Shown here: in pieces, positions 43,529 to 53,178 of the stretch | How positions within the stretch are numbered: the first letter of the stretch is position 1 | Layout of the letters: each line of letters begins with the position of its first letter | Translations under genes and position numbers: made by a program | Assembly (NCBI GenBank): GCA_040779335.1 | Contig: JBFONV010000006.1 | Location: forward strand, 186,001 to 250,000 | DNA length: 64,000 bases | Source: JBFONV01 sp040779335 | Lineage (GTDB): Bacteria; Pseudomonadota; Gammaproteobacteria; Enterobacterales; Alteromonadaceae | Direction: 5' to 3' | Notes under the pieces: model-generated | Seen by the model: only the letters and a program-made list of their open reading frames with translations | Database searches by the model: none | What the model was told of the DNA's origin: nothing

Positions 43529-46500
43529 TCAATTAGACGGTCGATATTTAATACCAAATGCCATCGCATAAAACACCGGTAACACCACTAAGGTCAGTAC
43601 TGTCGCAAAACCTAAACCAAACATGATAGTGACCGCCATCGAGCGGAAAAACACATCAAATAGCAACGGTAACATTCCTAAAATAGTAGTAATTGCCGCC
43701 ATCGCCACGGGACGTACACGACTGACGCCTGATTGCACAATAGCTTGATATGGCGTAGTTCCTTGTGCTAACTCAAGGTTTATCTGGTCAACTAAGACAA
43801 TGCCATTTTTGATCAGCATTCCAGATAAACTTAACAACCCCAATAATGCCATAAAACTAAAGGGAGCATTCATTGATAACAAGCCAAACGCGACGCCAAT
43901 GATCGCCAATGGTACGGTTGTCCATATAATTGCAGTGGTTTTCAATGAATTGAATAACAAAACGGTTATCGCAAACATCGCCAAATAGCCAAGAGGCAAT
44001 GAACCGAAAATAGCTTTTTTAGCGTCGTTTGAAGACTCATACTCTCCGCCCCATTCCAATTGATAGCCATGCGGTAATGGAATGTTTTCAACACCACTTC
44101 TGACACGGGAAAATAGTTTAGCGGCAGTTTCATCACCTAGCACGTTATGATCGGCCATGATGGTGATAGTCCGCTTTCTATCACGGCGCATCATCAAGCC
44201 ATCTTCCCATTCAACATCAAAGCCATTAACCACTTGGGTTATCGGTAAATACAGGTTCAGTACTGGGCTATAAATTTGCAAGTCTTGCAAACTATCAACA
44301 CTTAAACGCTCTTCCTTGGGCGATCGGGCGATAATCGGCAACATTTGTGTACCATCTCGATATAAGCCGACTCGACTTCCCGAGAAACTGGTCAGTAATA
44401 GCTGATCAACATCAGATTTATTGATACCTAAACGCCGGGCTTTTTGCTCATTGAGTTGTGGGCGAATAACTTTACTGCGTTCTCTCCAATCATCTTTAAT
44501 ATTAAACGCGCCACTATCAGCGCGAAAAACCGCCTGTGTTTGTTCAGAAAGCTGTCTTAACACATCAGGATCTGGCCCAGAAAACCTTGCTTCAATTTTG
44601 GCATTAGTAGAAGGGCCTATTTCCATGCGTTTTATTTTTATTTGGGCATCTAAAAAGTTTGCACTAGTATAAGCTCGCAGGTCCGCCATTACAGGGGCGA
44701 GCATCTCTCTATCGCTTAAACGAATGATCAATTGACCATACGCAGGATAAGATTTCTCTGGCGCGTAAGTCAGCATAAAACGCGGAACGCCTTGACCAAC
44801 CGAGGCGGTAACATCAACAACACTTTCTTTGGCGAGTAAGTAATTTTCTATTTCGGCCAAATCCGCTTGCGTCTGCCTAATATCACTGCCTTGGTAACGC
44901 CAGTAATCTAAATAGAACATCGGCGTGTTCGAGGCCGGAAAAAATGAATTTTTCACCATGGAAAAACTCACTATAGCAACGGCTAATAATGCCAGCATGC
45001 TGACCACCGTTAACCAACGAAAACGCATACAAGTGTCTAATAACTTTTTATATACTGTGAATAATACCCCTTGATAGGGATCGCTCACATGGCTATCAGA
45101 GAATCGCGCATCTACAGGGTTATCACTTTGATTTTTGCTTTTACTTGGCTCTTTAAACATTAAATTAGCAAAAAATGGTGTTAACGTTATTGCTGTAATC
45201 CAACTCAACAATAACGAAATAAGCAACACATAAAACAAACTACCAGCGAATTCTCCTGTCGCGTCAGCACTTAAACCAATTGGCGCAAACGCGGTTATGC
45301 CAATAACAGTAGCACCAAGCAATGGCCATTTAGTTTGCTCTACAATACTAACCGAGGCCTGTAATTTACTCATGCCGCGCTGCAAACCAATGAGAATACC
45401 TTCGGTGATCACAATGGCATTATCCACCAACATACCAAGTGCAATAATCAGTGCGCCTAATGATATTCGCTGTAAATCAATGGCCAGCAATTTCATAAAA
45501 ATAAACGTTCCCAGCACGGTTAACAGTAAAATTAAGCCAATAAGCAAACCGCTGCGCATTCCCATGAAAATCAACAACACGAAAATAACAATTGCCACAG
45601 CTTCCGCGAGGCTGACAATAAAACCATTAACAGAATTTTCAACTTCACTAGGCTGGTTATAAACATTATGAATTTCCATGCCTATTGGTCGTTGATATTC
45701 TATCTCTTGAATACGCTTATCTAATGCTTTGCCAATATCAACCACGTTAACACCACTAGCAAAAGACACCGCCACTAGTAACGCTTGTTTACCGCCATAA
45801 CGAACAATGTTTCTTGGTACTTCTGCGTATTGTCGACTCACTTTGGCAACATCACCAAGGTAAATTAATTTTGACGATCCCGGGTTAGAAATTAGCAAGC
45901 TTTCAAGCTCTTTAACGTTTTGAAACTCACCAGTAGGATGAAGACGAATAGACTCACTGCTCACCTTAATTTTACCGGCGTTGGATACGGTATTTTGGTT
46001 TTTGAGCAATTGATAGATTTGTGTGGGTGATATACCAAAGGACGATAATTTATGTGAGGATATTTCAACAACGACTTGGGCTTGTTGCTCTCCGGCGGTG
46101 GTCACTTTACCGACACCGTCGACTAAAACGAGTTCTCGGCGTAAAAAGTCAACATAATCATGGAGTTCATCATATGAATAACCATCGCCAGTCACGGCAA
46201 GCATCACGCCATACACATCAGCAAAATCATCTTTTATAATAGGCTTCATTACGCCTTGGGGCAGATTAGTGCTGGCGTCATTGACCTTACGACGTAGTTC
46301 ATCCCAAATTTGCTGTAAATCATTCTTCCGATAGGTGCTTTTCATTTCAATGGTAATTTGCGACATACCGGGAGATGAAATTGAGGTAACATAATCAACA
46401 TAAGGCAATTGCTGAATAGCATTCTCTAAAGGGTAGGTGACTTCTTCCTCCACTTGCTGAGGACTTGCACCAGGATACATAGTAATAACCATGGCTTTTT

Positions 46501-46627
46501 TTATTGTGAACTCAGGATCTTCTAACTGACCAAGACCTAAATAAGAGAGCACACCACCAATAAGTAACAGTAACGCAAACATCCAACTGATGATGCTTTT
46601 TTCGATAGATAACTTAGCTAAGCTCAT
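43529..46627 (-). CDS. RND family efflux transporter, inner-membrane permease (second system)
   Basis: 1032 residues, AcrB-like layout with 12 helices and two periplasmic loops. The fourth helix has ALGMLVDNAIVITEG with the proton-relay acidic residue, and the later copy has SGMLIKNGIVLVDQINLE. The group resembles HAE1-type multidrug pumps that pair with lipoprotein adaptors. The adaptor gene overlaps by one base (TAATG type), so the two are coupled. A LysR gene is divergent from the pair. The substrate is unknown. Confidence 0.94.
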   Translation of the reverse strand: MSLAKLSIEKSIISWMFALLLLIGGVLSYLGLGQLEDPEFTIKKAMVITMYPGASPQQVEEEVTYPLENAIQQLPYVDYVTSISSPGMSQITIEMKSTYRKNDLQQIWDELRRKVNDASTNLPQGVMKPIIKDDFADVYGVMLAVTGDGYSYDELHDYVDFLRRELVLVDGVGKVTTAGEQQAQVVVEISSHKLSSFGISPTQIYQLLKNQNTVSNAGKIKVSSESIRLHPTGEFQNVKELESLLISNPGSSKLIYLGDVAKVSRQYAEVPRNIVRYGGKQALLVAVSFASGVNVVDIGKALDKRIQEIEYQRPIGMEIHNVYNQPSEVENSVNGFIVSLAEAVAIVIFVLLIFMGMRSGLLIGLILLLTVLGTFIFMKLLAIDLQRISLGALIIALGMLVDNAIVITEGILIGLQRGMSKLQASVSIVEQTKWPLLGATVIGITAFAPIGLSADATGEFAGSLFYVLLISLLLSWITAITLTPFFANLMFKEPSKSKNQSDNPVDARFSDSHVSDPYQGVLFTVYKKLLDTCMRFRWLTVVSMLALLAVAIVSFSMVKNSFFPASNTPMFYLDYWRYQGSDIRQTQADLAEIENYLLAKESVVDVTASVGQGVPRFMLTYAPEKSYPAYGQLIIRLSDREMLAPVMADLRAYTSANFLDAQIKIKRMEIGPSTNAKIEARFSGPDPDVLRQLSEQTQAVFRADSGAFNIKDDWRERSKVIRPQLNEQKARRLGINKSDVDQLLLTSFSGSRVGLYRDGTQMLPIIARSPKEERLSVDSLQDLQIYSPVLNLYLPITQVVNGFDVEWEDGLMMRRDRKRTITIMADHNVLGDETAAKLFSRVRSGVENIPLPHGYQLEWGGEYESSNDAKKAIFGSLPLGYLAMFAITVLLFNSLKTTAIIWTTVPLAIIGVAFGLLSMNAPFSFMALLGLLSLSGMLIKNGIVLVDQINLELAQGTTPYQAIVQSGVSRVRPVAMAAITTILGMLPLLFDVFFRSMAVTIMFGLGFATVLTLVVLPVFYAMAFGIKYRPSN

Positions 46628-47715
46628 TATAAGCCCCGCTCACGCGTCCATGGACGAACCCTCATCCCTTCACGTAAATAGTGGCCGCCGGCCGTAACAA
46701 CTTTATCTCCAGGCTTAAGTCCCGTTAATATTTCGATCCCCGAATTATAAATATTACCTACGGTTACCTTTGTTTTGCTGATGCTGCCATTGGCATCGTT
46801 ATACAACCACACGTAACGATTATCGGCGTCTAACTTATTCTCAGAAGGAGAGAATACTGCTTCAACGGGTACGATCAATCCGCGTGATTCCACTGAGGTC
46901 ACTTTCGATAAATCAATTTTAACCGTACCACTCATACCAGGTAATAAATTGAAATCTGCGGGTTTAGGCAACGAAAAAACAACTTTATAAGTTAATGTTG
47001 CCGGATCGGCTTTAGTATCCCATTCCTTGACGGTTAATAGATAACTTTGGTCAGCATAGCTATCAAAAGTCACGCTCGGCTGATAGTTGGTGTCCTTTTG
47101 CACCCGAGCGATAATCCCCTCTGGTACCTGAATAGTGACATCAAGTAAGTCTTGGTTTTGTAAAAACAAGATACTTTGCTTAGCAACAACATTTTCGTAA
47201 TTTTCAACATACAACTGCGAAACACTACCAGCAAATGGCGCTCGTAGTTGTGAATATTCAAGATTAGATTGAGCTTTTTTCAGCTCAGATTCCGCGATCA
47301 GTGTATCTGCCTTTGCCTGATCAAATTGTGAAGGAGAAACTTGCTTCGATGCCAACAATGTTTGCATTCGAGCAAATTGAGATTTCGCTAATTCAAAGCG
47401 CGCTTTTCTATCATCGAGCTGCAGTAAAAAATCTTCAGGATCAAGCTTTGCCAGTAATTGACCTTTTTTGACCTCTTGCCCGGCAAGGACATTAAGCTCT
47501 TGTAATTCACCGCTCACCCGAAAGGCCAACAAAGAACCTTGATGAGGTTCTACAGCAGCAGGGAAAGTGCGAATAAGTTGCAAGCCACTATCCTTTACCT
47601 CAAAAATTTTTGCTGGCCTAACTAAGTCTTGCTCAACACTTTCAACCACCTGTTCTGTACAAGCAACAAGTAACAGTGTTGGCAATATCAGGGGAATTAA
47701 TTGCGCTAATTTCAT
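46627..47715 (-). CDS. RND efflux periplasmic adaptor, lipoprotein
   Basis: 362 residues starting with a lipoprotein signal: PLILPTLLLVACTEQ, lipobox LVAC, lipid site Cys-19. The lipoyl halves (LLAFRVSGELQELNVLAGQE and LEYSQLRAPFAGSVSQLY) flank a short alpha-hairpin; beta-barrel and membrane-proximal domains follow, ending VVTAGGHYLREGMRVRPW. It links the pump to an outer-membrane channel encoded elsewhere. GGAGGATATTC stands before the ATG. It is first in the operon, with the LysR gene divergent at a 200-base distance. Confidence 0.93.
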   Translation of the reverse strand: MKLAQLIPLILPTLLLVACTEQVVESVEQDLVRPAKIFEVKDSGLQLIRTFPAAVEPHQGSLLAFRVSGELQELNVLAGQEVKKGQLLAKLDPEDFLLQLDDRKARFELAKSQFARMQTLLASKQVSPSQFDQAKADTLIAESELKKAQSNLEYSQLRAPFAGSVSQLYVENYENVVAKQSILFLQNQDLLDVTIQVPEGIIARVQKDTNYQPSVTFDSYADQSYLLTVKEWDTKADPATLTYKVVFSLPKPADFNLLPGMSGTVKIDLSKVTSVESRGLIVPVEAVFSPSENKLDADNRYVWLYNDANGSISKTKVTVGNIYNSGIEILTGLKPGDKVVTAGGHYLREGMRVRPWTRERGL

Positions 47716-47797
47716 GAATATCCTCCGTAAATCTTCTCAATACAACTGTAGATGAAAAAGTCCCGTTAATAAAAATATGTCTATATAAATAAAACTT

Positions 47798-47820
47798 ACT
47801 CATTAAAAGCCTTAATGAGT
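47798..47820. promoter_or_regulatory. Inverted repeat between RND operon and LysR gene
   Basis: Perfect 9-bp arms ACTCATTAA and TTAATGAGT, spacer AAGCC, lie 83 bases upstream of the adaptor start and 96 bases upstream of the regulator start. Size and place fit a LysR-type binding site. Confidence 0.65.
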
Positions 47821-47915
47821 TAAAACATGTGCAGCCATATTAACACTAGCCAGAATAACGACTTTTCAGCTAAAATAAAATTTATATAAATTACACATCA
47901 CTATAAATTATTTTA

Positions 47916-48794
47916 ATGAAGTTAGAGCAACTCCGTATTCTTAGGTATATTGTCGAACATGGCAGTTTGAAAGCCGCTGCGATGGCATTGCATAAAACGC
48001 AGCCAGCGTTATCGATAGCCATCAAAAACCTTGAAGATGAGTTTGGATTTCAAATTTTAGACCGCAGTCAATACCGATTAAAACTTACACCACAAGGTAA
48101 GACATTTTATCGCGAGGCTGAGATATTACTGGCCAATGCCAAACATTTAACCTTATTAGGCAAGCAACTATCACAAGGGAATGAAGCCAAATTTAATATC
48201 TGCTATGAACAGGTTTGCCCTGAAAATCGAATCATTCCAGCAATAAATAAAACCTATCAAACGTTTTCGGCAACCGAATTTAATCTGCACAGTGGTCTGC
48301 GTTTTAGTGCACTCGAACAAGTAAAAAATGGTGAAGTTGATATAGGTATAGGCCCTTGGTTCCATTTATTTCATGCTCAGGGCGAGTTCGATACTCTCAG
48401 GCTAGGAGAGTTTGAAATTATTCCTGTAATTTCCCCTACCTTGCTAAAAACAATGAAAATAAGTCGCTATGAACAGTTACTACGCCTGCCCAATATCGCC
48501 ATGCCTGAAAGTAAATTTCAATTCGATAGTGAAAAGCTAGCCTACAATCACAGCAGTAAACAATTTAAGGTCAATGATGCCTTAACCTTAAAAGCGTTGC
48601 TGGTCTCGGGGGTCGGCTGGGGGTTTATCCCTTCACACCATATTGAACAAGAACTGGCATCGGGCACACTCAAACACATTGAACTAATGGATAAGGAATG
48701 CAGATTTAGCGCCGAGATAAGAGTGATCCGTCAAGAAAAAAGACACCACGGCCCCGTCTCTGAATTTCTCTGGCAACAATTACAAAGTAAGTAG
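47916..48794 (+). CDS. LysR-family transcriptional regulator
   Basis: 292 residues with an N-terminal winged helix (1-60: YIVEHGSLKAAAMALHKTQP, the recognition helix within LSIAIKNLEDE) and a C-terminal effector-binding fold (about 90-290). It is divergent from the second RND operon, which it probably controls through the palindrome in the shared promoter region; LysR regulators commonly do this and repress themselves. The inducer is unknown. The ATG has little Shine-Dalgarno match. Confidence 0.92.
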   Translation: MKLEQLRILRYIVEHGSLKAAAMALHKTQPALSIAIKNLEDEFGFQILDRSQYRLKLTPQGKTFYREAEILLANAKHLTLLGKQLSQGNEAKFNICYEQVCPENRIIPAINKTYQTFSATEFNLHSGLRFSALEQVKNGEVDIGIGPWFHLFHAQGEFDTLRLGEFEIIPVISPTLLKTMKISRYEQLLRLPNIAMPESKFQFDSEKLAYNHSSKQFKVNDALTLKALLVSGVGWGFIPSHHIEQELASGTLKHIELMDKECRFSAEIRVIRQEKRHHGPVSEFLWQQLQSK

Positions 48795-48897
48795 CTGTGT
48801 TTATTTTTCAATTGTTCCTGTTCAATACTTGTTACTTTTTATCCCCTGCGGCACACTATAGCGCAATGAATAACGTAACCAATATCTAGAGAATTAT

Positions 48898-49527
48898 ATG
48901 AGCGATATGTCGACGGCTCTAAGCCAAATTAGCCAAATGTTAACCATGCAAGATGCGATGAATTCCCGTGTTAGCGAAACGTGGCGCGAAAATAAGTATG
49001 AATGGTATCGAGCTATTTGGGTTGAATGTGCAGAAATGCTTGATCACCACGGCTGGAAATGGTGGAAGCACCAGGCAATAGACGTTGCACAAGTACAGTT
49101 AGAGTTAGTTGATATTTTCCATTTTGGCTTAAGTTTACGATTAATGACTGGCGAAAACGTCGACAATATCGCCAAAGAACTGGCGCAAGAGCTAACTCAG
49201 CAAACCGATGAAAGCGACTTTAAAATAGCGTTAGAAAATCTTGCTTCAGCAGCGGTAACTAATCAAGCATTTAACGCGGTAGCACTCGCTGATTGTATGC
49301 GTCTTATGGATATGGACTTAAATGAGTTATTTCGCCAATACGTTGGCAAAAATACCCTTAACTTCTTCCGTCAAGATCATGGTTACAAAGAAGGTACCTA
49401 TATTAAAATATGGCATGGCGAAGAAGATAACGAAGTTTTAGCAAAATTAGTCAATAGCTTAGACATTGGCGCAGCAGACTTTCAGCAAACGCTTTATCAA
49501 GCATTAGAACAAAAATATCCTCAGTAA
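48898..49527 (+). CDS. dUTP diphosphatase, dimeric all-alpha type
   Basis: 209 residues of the all-alpha NTP pyrophosphatase (dimeric dUTPase/MazG-like) superfamily. RAIWVECAEMLDHHGWKWWK followed by QVQLELVDIFHFGLSLRL gives the ExxE and ExxD magnesium-binding motifs. It hydrolyses dUTP to dUMP, keeping uracil out of DNA and supplying thymidylate synthesis. This form, unrelated to trimeric Dut, is found in Vibrio and Alteromonadales. It is a single gene with a hairpin behind it. Confidence 0.88.
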   Translation: MSDMSTALSQISQMLTMQDAMNSRVSETWRENKYEWYRAIWVECAEMLDHHGWKWWKHQAIDVAQVQLELVDIFHFGLSLRLMTGENVDNIAKELAQELTQQTDESDFKIALENLASAAVTNQAFNAVALADCMRLMDMDLNELFRQYVGKNTLNFFRQDHGYKEGTYIKIWHGEEDNEVLAKLVNSLDIGAADFQQTLYQALEQKYPQ

Positions 49528-49540
49528 TTACTGTTATTAG

Positions 49541-49584
49541 AGCAACTTACATAATTCTTAATATCCGCATTGTGCTAAGTTGCT
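49541..49584 (+). terminator. Hairpin after the dUTPase gene
   Basis: Perfect 9-bp arms AGCAACTTA and TAAGTTGCT with a 26-base loop lie 13 bases behind the stop, followed by TTAATT. Possible terminator. Confidence 0.45.
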
Positions 49585-49720
49585 TTAATTGATCCCAGCT
49601 AAAGTTACCCTTTCCTTTTTTACAATTTTTACTTTCGTCACACCCTAACTTTTGGCATAAATACTGCTTTACCCGTATACATAAATAAAACGTCAAGAAA
49701 TTGAATCGTCGGAGATGTAT

Positions 49721-50356
49721 ATGGAACTTATTTTATTTGCCATGATCAGCCTAATTGTTATTGTTGCTTTGTTGGCGAGTCGCCTCAATGACAATAGCTT
49801 TCCATTCCCGTTTGACCGTAAAGGAGCCATTTTTACGCCTGCAGAGAAGAATTTTCAAAATCTTGTTGAACAGGCTATGGGTTCAAAATATCGAGTAATT
49901 AATCGGGTGAAACTGTCGGATATCGTCACTATTAGAAATGGCGTATCGGCTCGAGCCCGTCAAACGGCGGCAGCGAATGCAGATAACAAGTATTTAGACT
50001 TTGTGATTTGTGACCGCGAAAATATGAAATTGTTGGGCACTATTGATTTAGTTGATACCCAAGGTAAAGGCTACAAAGTAAAAAAAGATTGGTTCGTGAG
50101 CGGTGCACTTGAAGCTTCATCTATTCCCCATATCAGGATAAAAGTTAAATCAAGTTATACCGTTGAAGAAATTCGTAATTGTATAAATACACGATTACTA
50201 GGGCACAATACTCAAGAGCCAAAAGTTAAAGGGCGCGTCATACCTGCACCACTCGTTAGAGCAAGACAGAAAAATGTTGGCGCGATACCAGCAAGAGCCG
50301 CGACGCCAGTTGCTGCAAAAATTCCAGCACCGCAAGTAGCCGCTCTACCGCATTAA
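49721..50356 (+). CDS. DUF2726 domain protein with N-terminal membrane helix
   Basis: 211 residues. One membrane helix (ELILFAMISLIVIVALLAS) is followed by a cytoplasmic DUF2726 domain (about 40-160: FTPAEKNFQNLVEQAMGSKY, DFVICDRENMKLLGTIDLVD). This domain resembles restriction-endonuclease-like or topoisomerase-linked folds of unknown role. The C-terminus is Ala/Pro-rich and probably disordered. The ATG at 49721 is preferred over one two codons upstream because GGAG then has a normal 6-base spacing. No partner genes. Confidence 0.8.
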   Translation: MELILFAMISLIVIVALLASRLNDNSFPFPFDRKGAIFTPAEKNFQNLVEQAMGSKYRVINRVKLSDIVTIRNGVSARARQTAAANADNKYLDFVICDRENMKLLGTIDLVDTQGKGYKVKKDWFVSGALEASSIPHIRIKVKSSYTVEEIRNCINTRLLGHNTQEPKVKGRVIPAPLVRARQKNVGAIPARAATPVAAKIPAPQVAALPH

Positions 50357-50374
50357 CATCAACAAAACCAAGAG

Positions 50375-50399
50375 ATGGGCTATTATTGCGTTAGCCCAT
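50375..50399. terminator. Hairpin between convergent genes
   Basis: Arms ATGGGCTA and TAGCCCAT with a 9-base loop overlap the end of the binding-protein gene and face the DUF2726 gene. Likely terminator in at least one direction. Confidence 0.5.
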
Positions 50400-51129
50400 A
50401 CGAAGCCATTAACTTATCTTTAAATGCTGTTTTATCTATGCTTGCCATCCGTTGGTCGAAGAACTTTATCATCTGCGCAGTTTCAGCTTGCAAGTGTTTT
50501 GCTGGTGTAAATGCCATATAAATATTTGCATTAGAGACGCACCCCGCTTCTCTATATTTTGACCACTCATTCGCTTGTTGCAAAGTATATTTGGTTGAAT
50601 TTAAGGTAAATAAAAACGCATCCATTCTCTTTTTGTCAAGCTTATGAGCATTTTGAATAATGTAACGACCATGGTAAGGCTGAAATTGAAATTGGTTTTG
50701 ATTCAATCGCACATATTCATTTAACTCTTCAATCGAGGAATCAGCAGCAATACCAATCTGCATATTTTTTAGCGATTCTGGGCCTTTATATTGCCAAAGA
50801 GAATCTTGGCGAGTAAAAAAGCACATTCTTTGTTGACCAACTTGGTAAGTCGGGAAAATAAGCTCAGGCGCTTCAGCTTTCGCTGGCGATAACAAAGCAT
50901 CAGCTTTTCCTATACGCACATATTGGATGGCGCGAGACCAAGGGAGATACTCAATATCTAATTGATATTCAGAATCCTTAAACACTGCTTCGACTAAATC
51001 GAGCACATAACCTTTTTGTTCATTATCGACGCAAATTTGCGGACACCAATCTATCGCTGCCACTTTTATAGTTTTACTATGGGCAAAATGCGAACACATT
51101 AAAATAACTAAAACAACCAAATAACGCAT
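50383..51129 (-). CDS. Periplasmic solute-binding protein, SBP_bac_3-like
   Basis: 248 residues with a signal peptide (RYLVVLVILMCSHFAHS, cut before KTIKVA). The mature fold is similar to that of the other binding protein in this window: WCPQICVDNEQKGYVLDLVE and LPWSRAIQYVRIGKADAL. As an orphan without a permease nearby it could serve as a sensor input or as an uptake component. The start is set at the ATG with TAGGC upstream, 11 codons inside a longer frame that would spoil the signal peptide. The two such proteins share the PWSRA motif. Confidence 0.82.
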   Translation of the reverse strand: MRYLVVLVILMCSHFAHSKTIKVAAIDWCPQICVDNEQKGYVLDLVEAVFKDSEYQLDIEYLPWSRAIQYVRIGKADALLSPAKAEAPELIFPTYQVGQQRMCFFTRQDSLWQYKGPESLKNMQIGIAADSSIEELNEYVRLNQNQFQFQPYHGRYIIQNAHKLDKKRMDAFLFTLNSTKYTLQQANEWSKYREAGCVSNANIYMAFTPAKHLQAETAQMIKFFDQRMASIDKTAFKDKLMASYGLTQ

Positions 51130-51387
51130 TTTTTGCCTACACACTCTAAAACACTTAACCATTCAATAAGCGCTAATTATTAAGAAACAACGGGTATTTT
51201 GCAAGCTGCTCATTCACTCGTCAAAATAATAATGATAAGTTCAGCATAAGCTAAAATACAACACAATTATGTCGTTATGGGTTAATCGACTAGGAAATAA
51301 AATAATAAAGCATCGGCGGCAGATTTTTAAGGTCAGTAACGCTATAATCGCGCCATTAATTTAATAAAACCAAGTGAAATATATAAT

Positions 51388-52098
51388 ATGAAAGCAGGTA
51401 TTATCGGCGCAATGGAACCTGAAATTGCCATACTTAAAGCAAAATTAGACAATTGCCAAACTAGCACGCATGCTGGCTATACATTTTACCAAGGACAATT
51501 GGACGACAACGATGTCGTCATAGTGCAGTCGGGCATTGGTAAAGTAGCAGCAGCCCTAGCGACCGCGATACTCATCGATAGGTTTTCACCCGATTATATT
51601 GTTAATACAGGCTCTGCGGGTGGATTTGAGCAATCATTAAAAGTCGGTGATATTGTCATTAGCTCTGAGGTTCGTTATCACGATGTGGATGTTACCGCTT
51701 TCGGCTACGAAATTGGTCAATTACCTGCAAATCCCCCTGCGTATTTACCTCACCCTGTTCTCGTTGAAGCGGCTAAAGCGGGGGTTTCTTCGTTAGATAA
51801 TATTCAAACCTTGGTAGGACTCATCACCACAGGTGATACTTTTATGACCGCAGACGAAGATATTGCCAAAGCGAGAAAAAACTTTCCGACCATGGCCGCG
51901 GTTGAAATGGAAGGTGCTGCGATTGCTCATACTTGTCACCAGTTTAATGTCCCATTTGTCATTATTCGCTCAATGTCAGATATTGCCGGTAAAGAATCTC
52001 CGACATCGTTTGAAGCTTATTTAGAAACAGCTTCGATAAACTCATCAAAATTAGTATTGGCTATGCTAAAAGAATTACGTGATAAAAAGCTAAATTAA
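51388..52098 (+). CDS. mtnN: 5'-methylthioadenosine/S-adenosylhomocysteine nucleosidase
   Basis: 236 residues of the purine nucleoside phosphorylase fold. The start is KAGIIGAMEPEI with the catalytic Glu. NTGSAGGFEQSLKVGDIVI is the ribose/phosphate loop, and VEMEGAAIAHTCHQF and IRSMSDIAG hold the binding Glu and the catalytic Asp. It cleaves MTA and SAH to adenine and a thioribose compound, which feeds methionine salvage and, where LuxS exists, autoinducer formation. A CbiB-like gene follows 36 bases later, a pairing also seen in other gammaproteobacteria (from memory). Confidence 0.96.
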   Translation: MKAGIIGAMEPEIAILKAKLDNCQTSTHAGYTFYQGQLDDNDVVIVQSGIGKVAAALATAILIDRFSPDYIVNTGSAGGFEQSLKVGDIVISSEVRYHDVDVTAFGYEIGQLPANPPAYLPHPVLVEAAKAGVSSLDNIQTLVGLITTGDTFMTADEDIAKARKNFPTMAAVEMEGAAIAHTCHQFNVPFVIIRSMSDIAGKESPTSFEAYLETASINSSKLVLAMLKELRDKKLN

Positions 52099-52134
52099 CA
52101 ATAAGATAAGCTTAAAAACACTTAGGGATACCAG

Positions 52135-53109
52135 ATGGCAGTAATAGCAGCGCTGAATGAATTTAGTCTTTGTGTATTATTACTACTAGGTGTTTCTCTA
52201 TTAAAAATAATCACAACGCGCTTTATTGCGCATGAACCGCTTAACGCTTTTCGTTTTTACTGCGCGCGCTTGGCAGACAAAGTGAATAAGCCGCAAAACA
52301 GCGCGCGCCAACAGACTATTGCTGGCTTAGTTGGCATTTTTGTCACCTTGTTGCCAATAGTCACCATTCTATGGCTATTTGAAGCATTTATTGAAGTTGT
52401 CTGGGTTTGGCAGGCGTTACTATTATATATTGCTTTGGGCGCGATAGGACTAGATCGCGACAGCAAGAGCATTGCTGTCGCACTATCTAGCAATCAAAAA
52501 TACGCGGCTAAGCAGCAACTCAATCCTTGGGTGCTCAGAGAAACCGATCAACTATCAAGTTTAGGTATTAGCAAGGCGTGTATCGAAGCGCAATTATTAC
52601 GCTCAATTCAGCAAGGTTTTACGGTTGCCTGTTATTTTATCGTTGCCGGGCCGCTGGCGGCAATAACCTATAGATTACTATTGGAAATGCACTATAGTTG
52701 GAACATTAAACAGCCCAATTTCAAAAATTTTGGCCAATACATTCATCAGATAGTAAGTATCTTACAGTGGCTACCAACAAGATTGTTTACCATCATATTA
52801 TTATTTAGTGCACTCGGGCAGAACCTACTATTGTATTTCCGCTTAATAAAACCGCATTTTTTTGCATTAAATAACAATATCGCCATTTACACTTTAGCGC
52901 TGATCATAGAAGTTCGTATCGGAGGCGTTGCTATGTATCAAGGCGTAAAATTACGTAAAAAAAGCTTTAACGATCATGCCAGACAACCTGAGCCCAAAGA
53001 CATAATTCATGCCAGAACACGTATTAGGTATGTCATGTATTTCAGTACTACTTGTTTGATTTTATTGGCATTAGCGTTAAATATCATTACCTTTAATCAG
53101 ATGAATTAA
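52135..53109 (+). CDS. CobD/CbiB-family membrane protein
   Basis: 324 residues with about five membrane helices and the CbiB-type segment KQQLNPWVLRETDQLSSLGI (equivalent to the R-T/D-loop region), plus a YFIVAGPLAAITYRLL helix like CbiB's. CbiB makes adenosylcobinamide from cobyric acid, but no cobalamin genes are nearby and several conserved CbiB positions look altered. A diverged function in the envelope is therefore as likely. It is probably co-transcribed with mtnN. Confidence 0.7.
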   Translation: MAVIAALNEFSLCVLLLLGVSLLKIITTRFIAHEPLNAFRFYCARLADKVNKPQNSARQQTIAGLVGIFVTLLPIVTILWLFEAFIEVVWVWQALLLYIALGAIGLDRDSKSIAVALSSNQKYAAKQQLNPWVLRETDQLSSLGISKACIEAQLLRSIQQGFTVACYFIVAGPLAAITYRLLLEMHYSWNIKQPNFKNFGQYIHQIVSILQWLPTRLFTIILLFSALGQNLLLYFRLIKPHFFALNNNIAIYTLALIIEVRIGGVAMYQGVKLRKKSFNDHARQPEPKDIIHARTRIRYVMYFSTTCLILLALALNIITFNQMN

Positions 53110-53178
53110 ACCATTTCACTTTGAAAAGTAACCATTTGTTGTACACTCACTATTAACATACAAAAAGGATCATACCTT

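Noticed and set aside
52135..53109. Calling the CbiB-like gene cobD/cbiB outright
   Set aside because: There is no cobalamin context and several positions look diverged, so no symbol was assigned.
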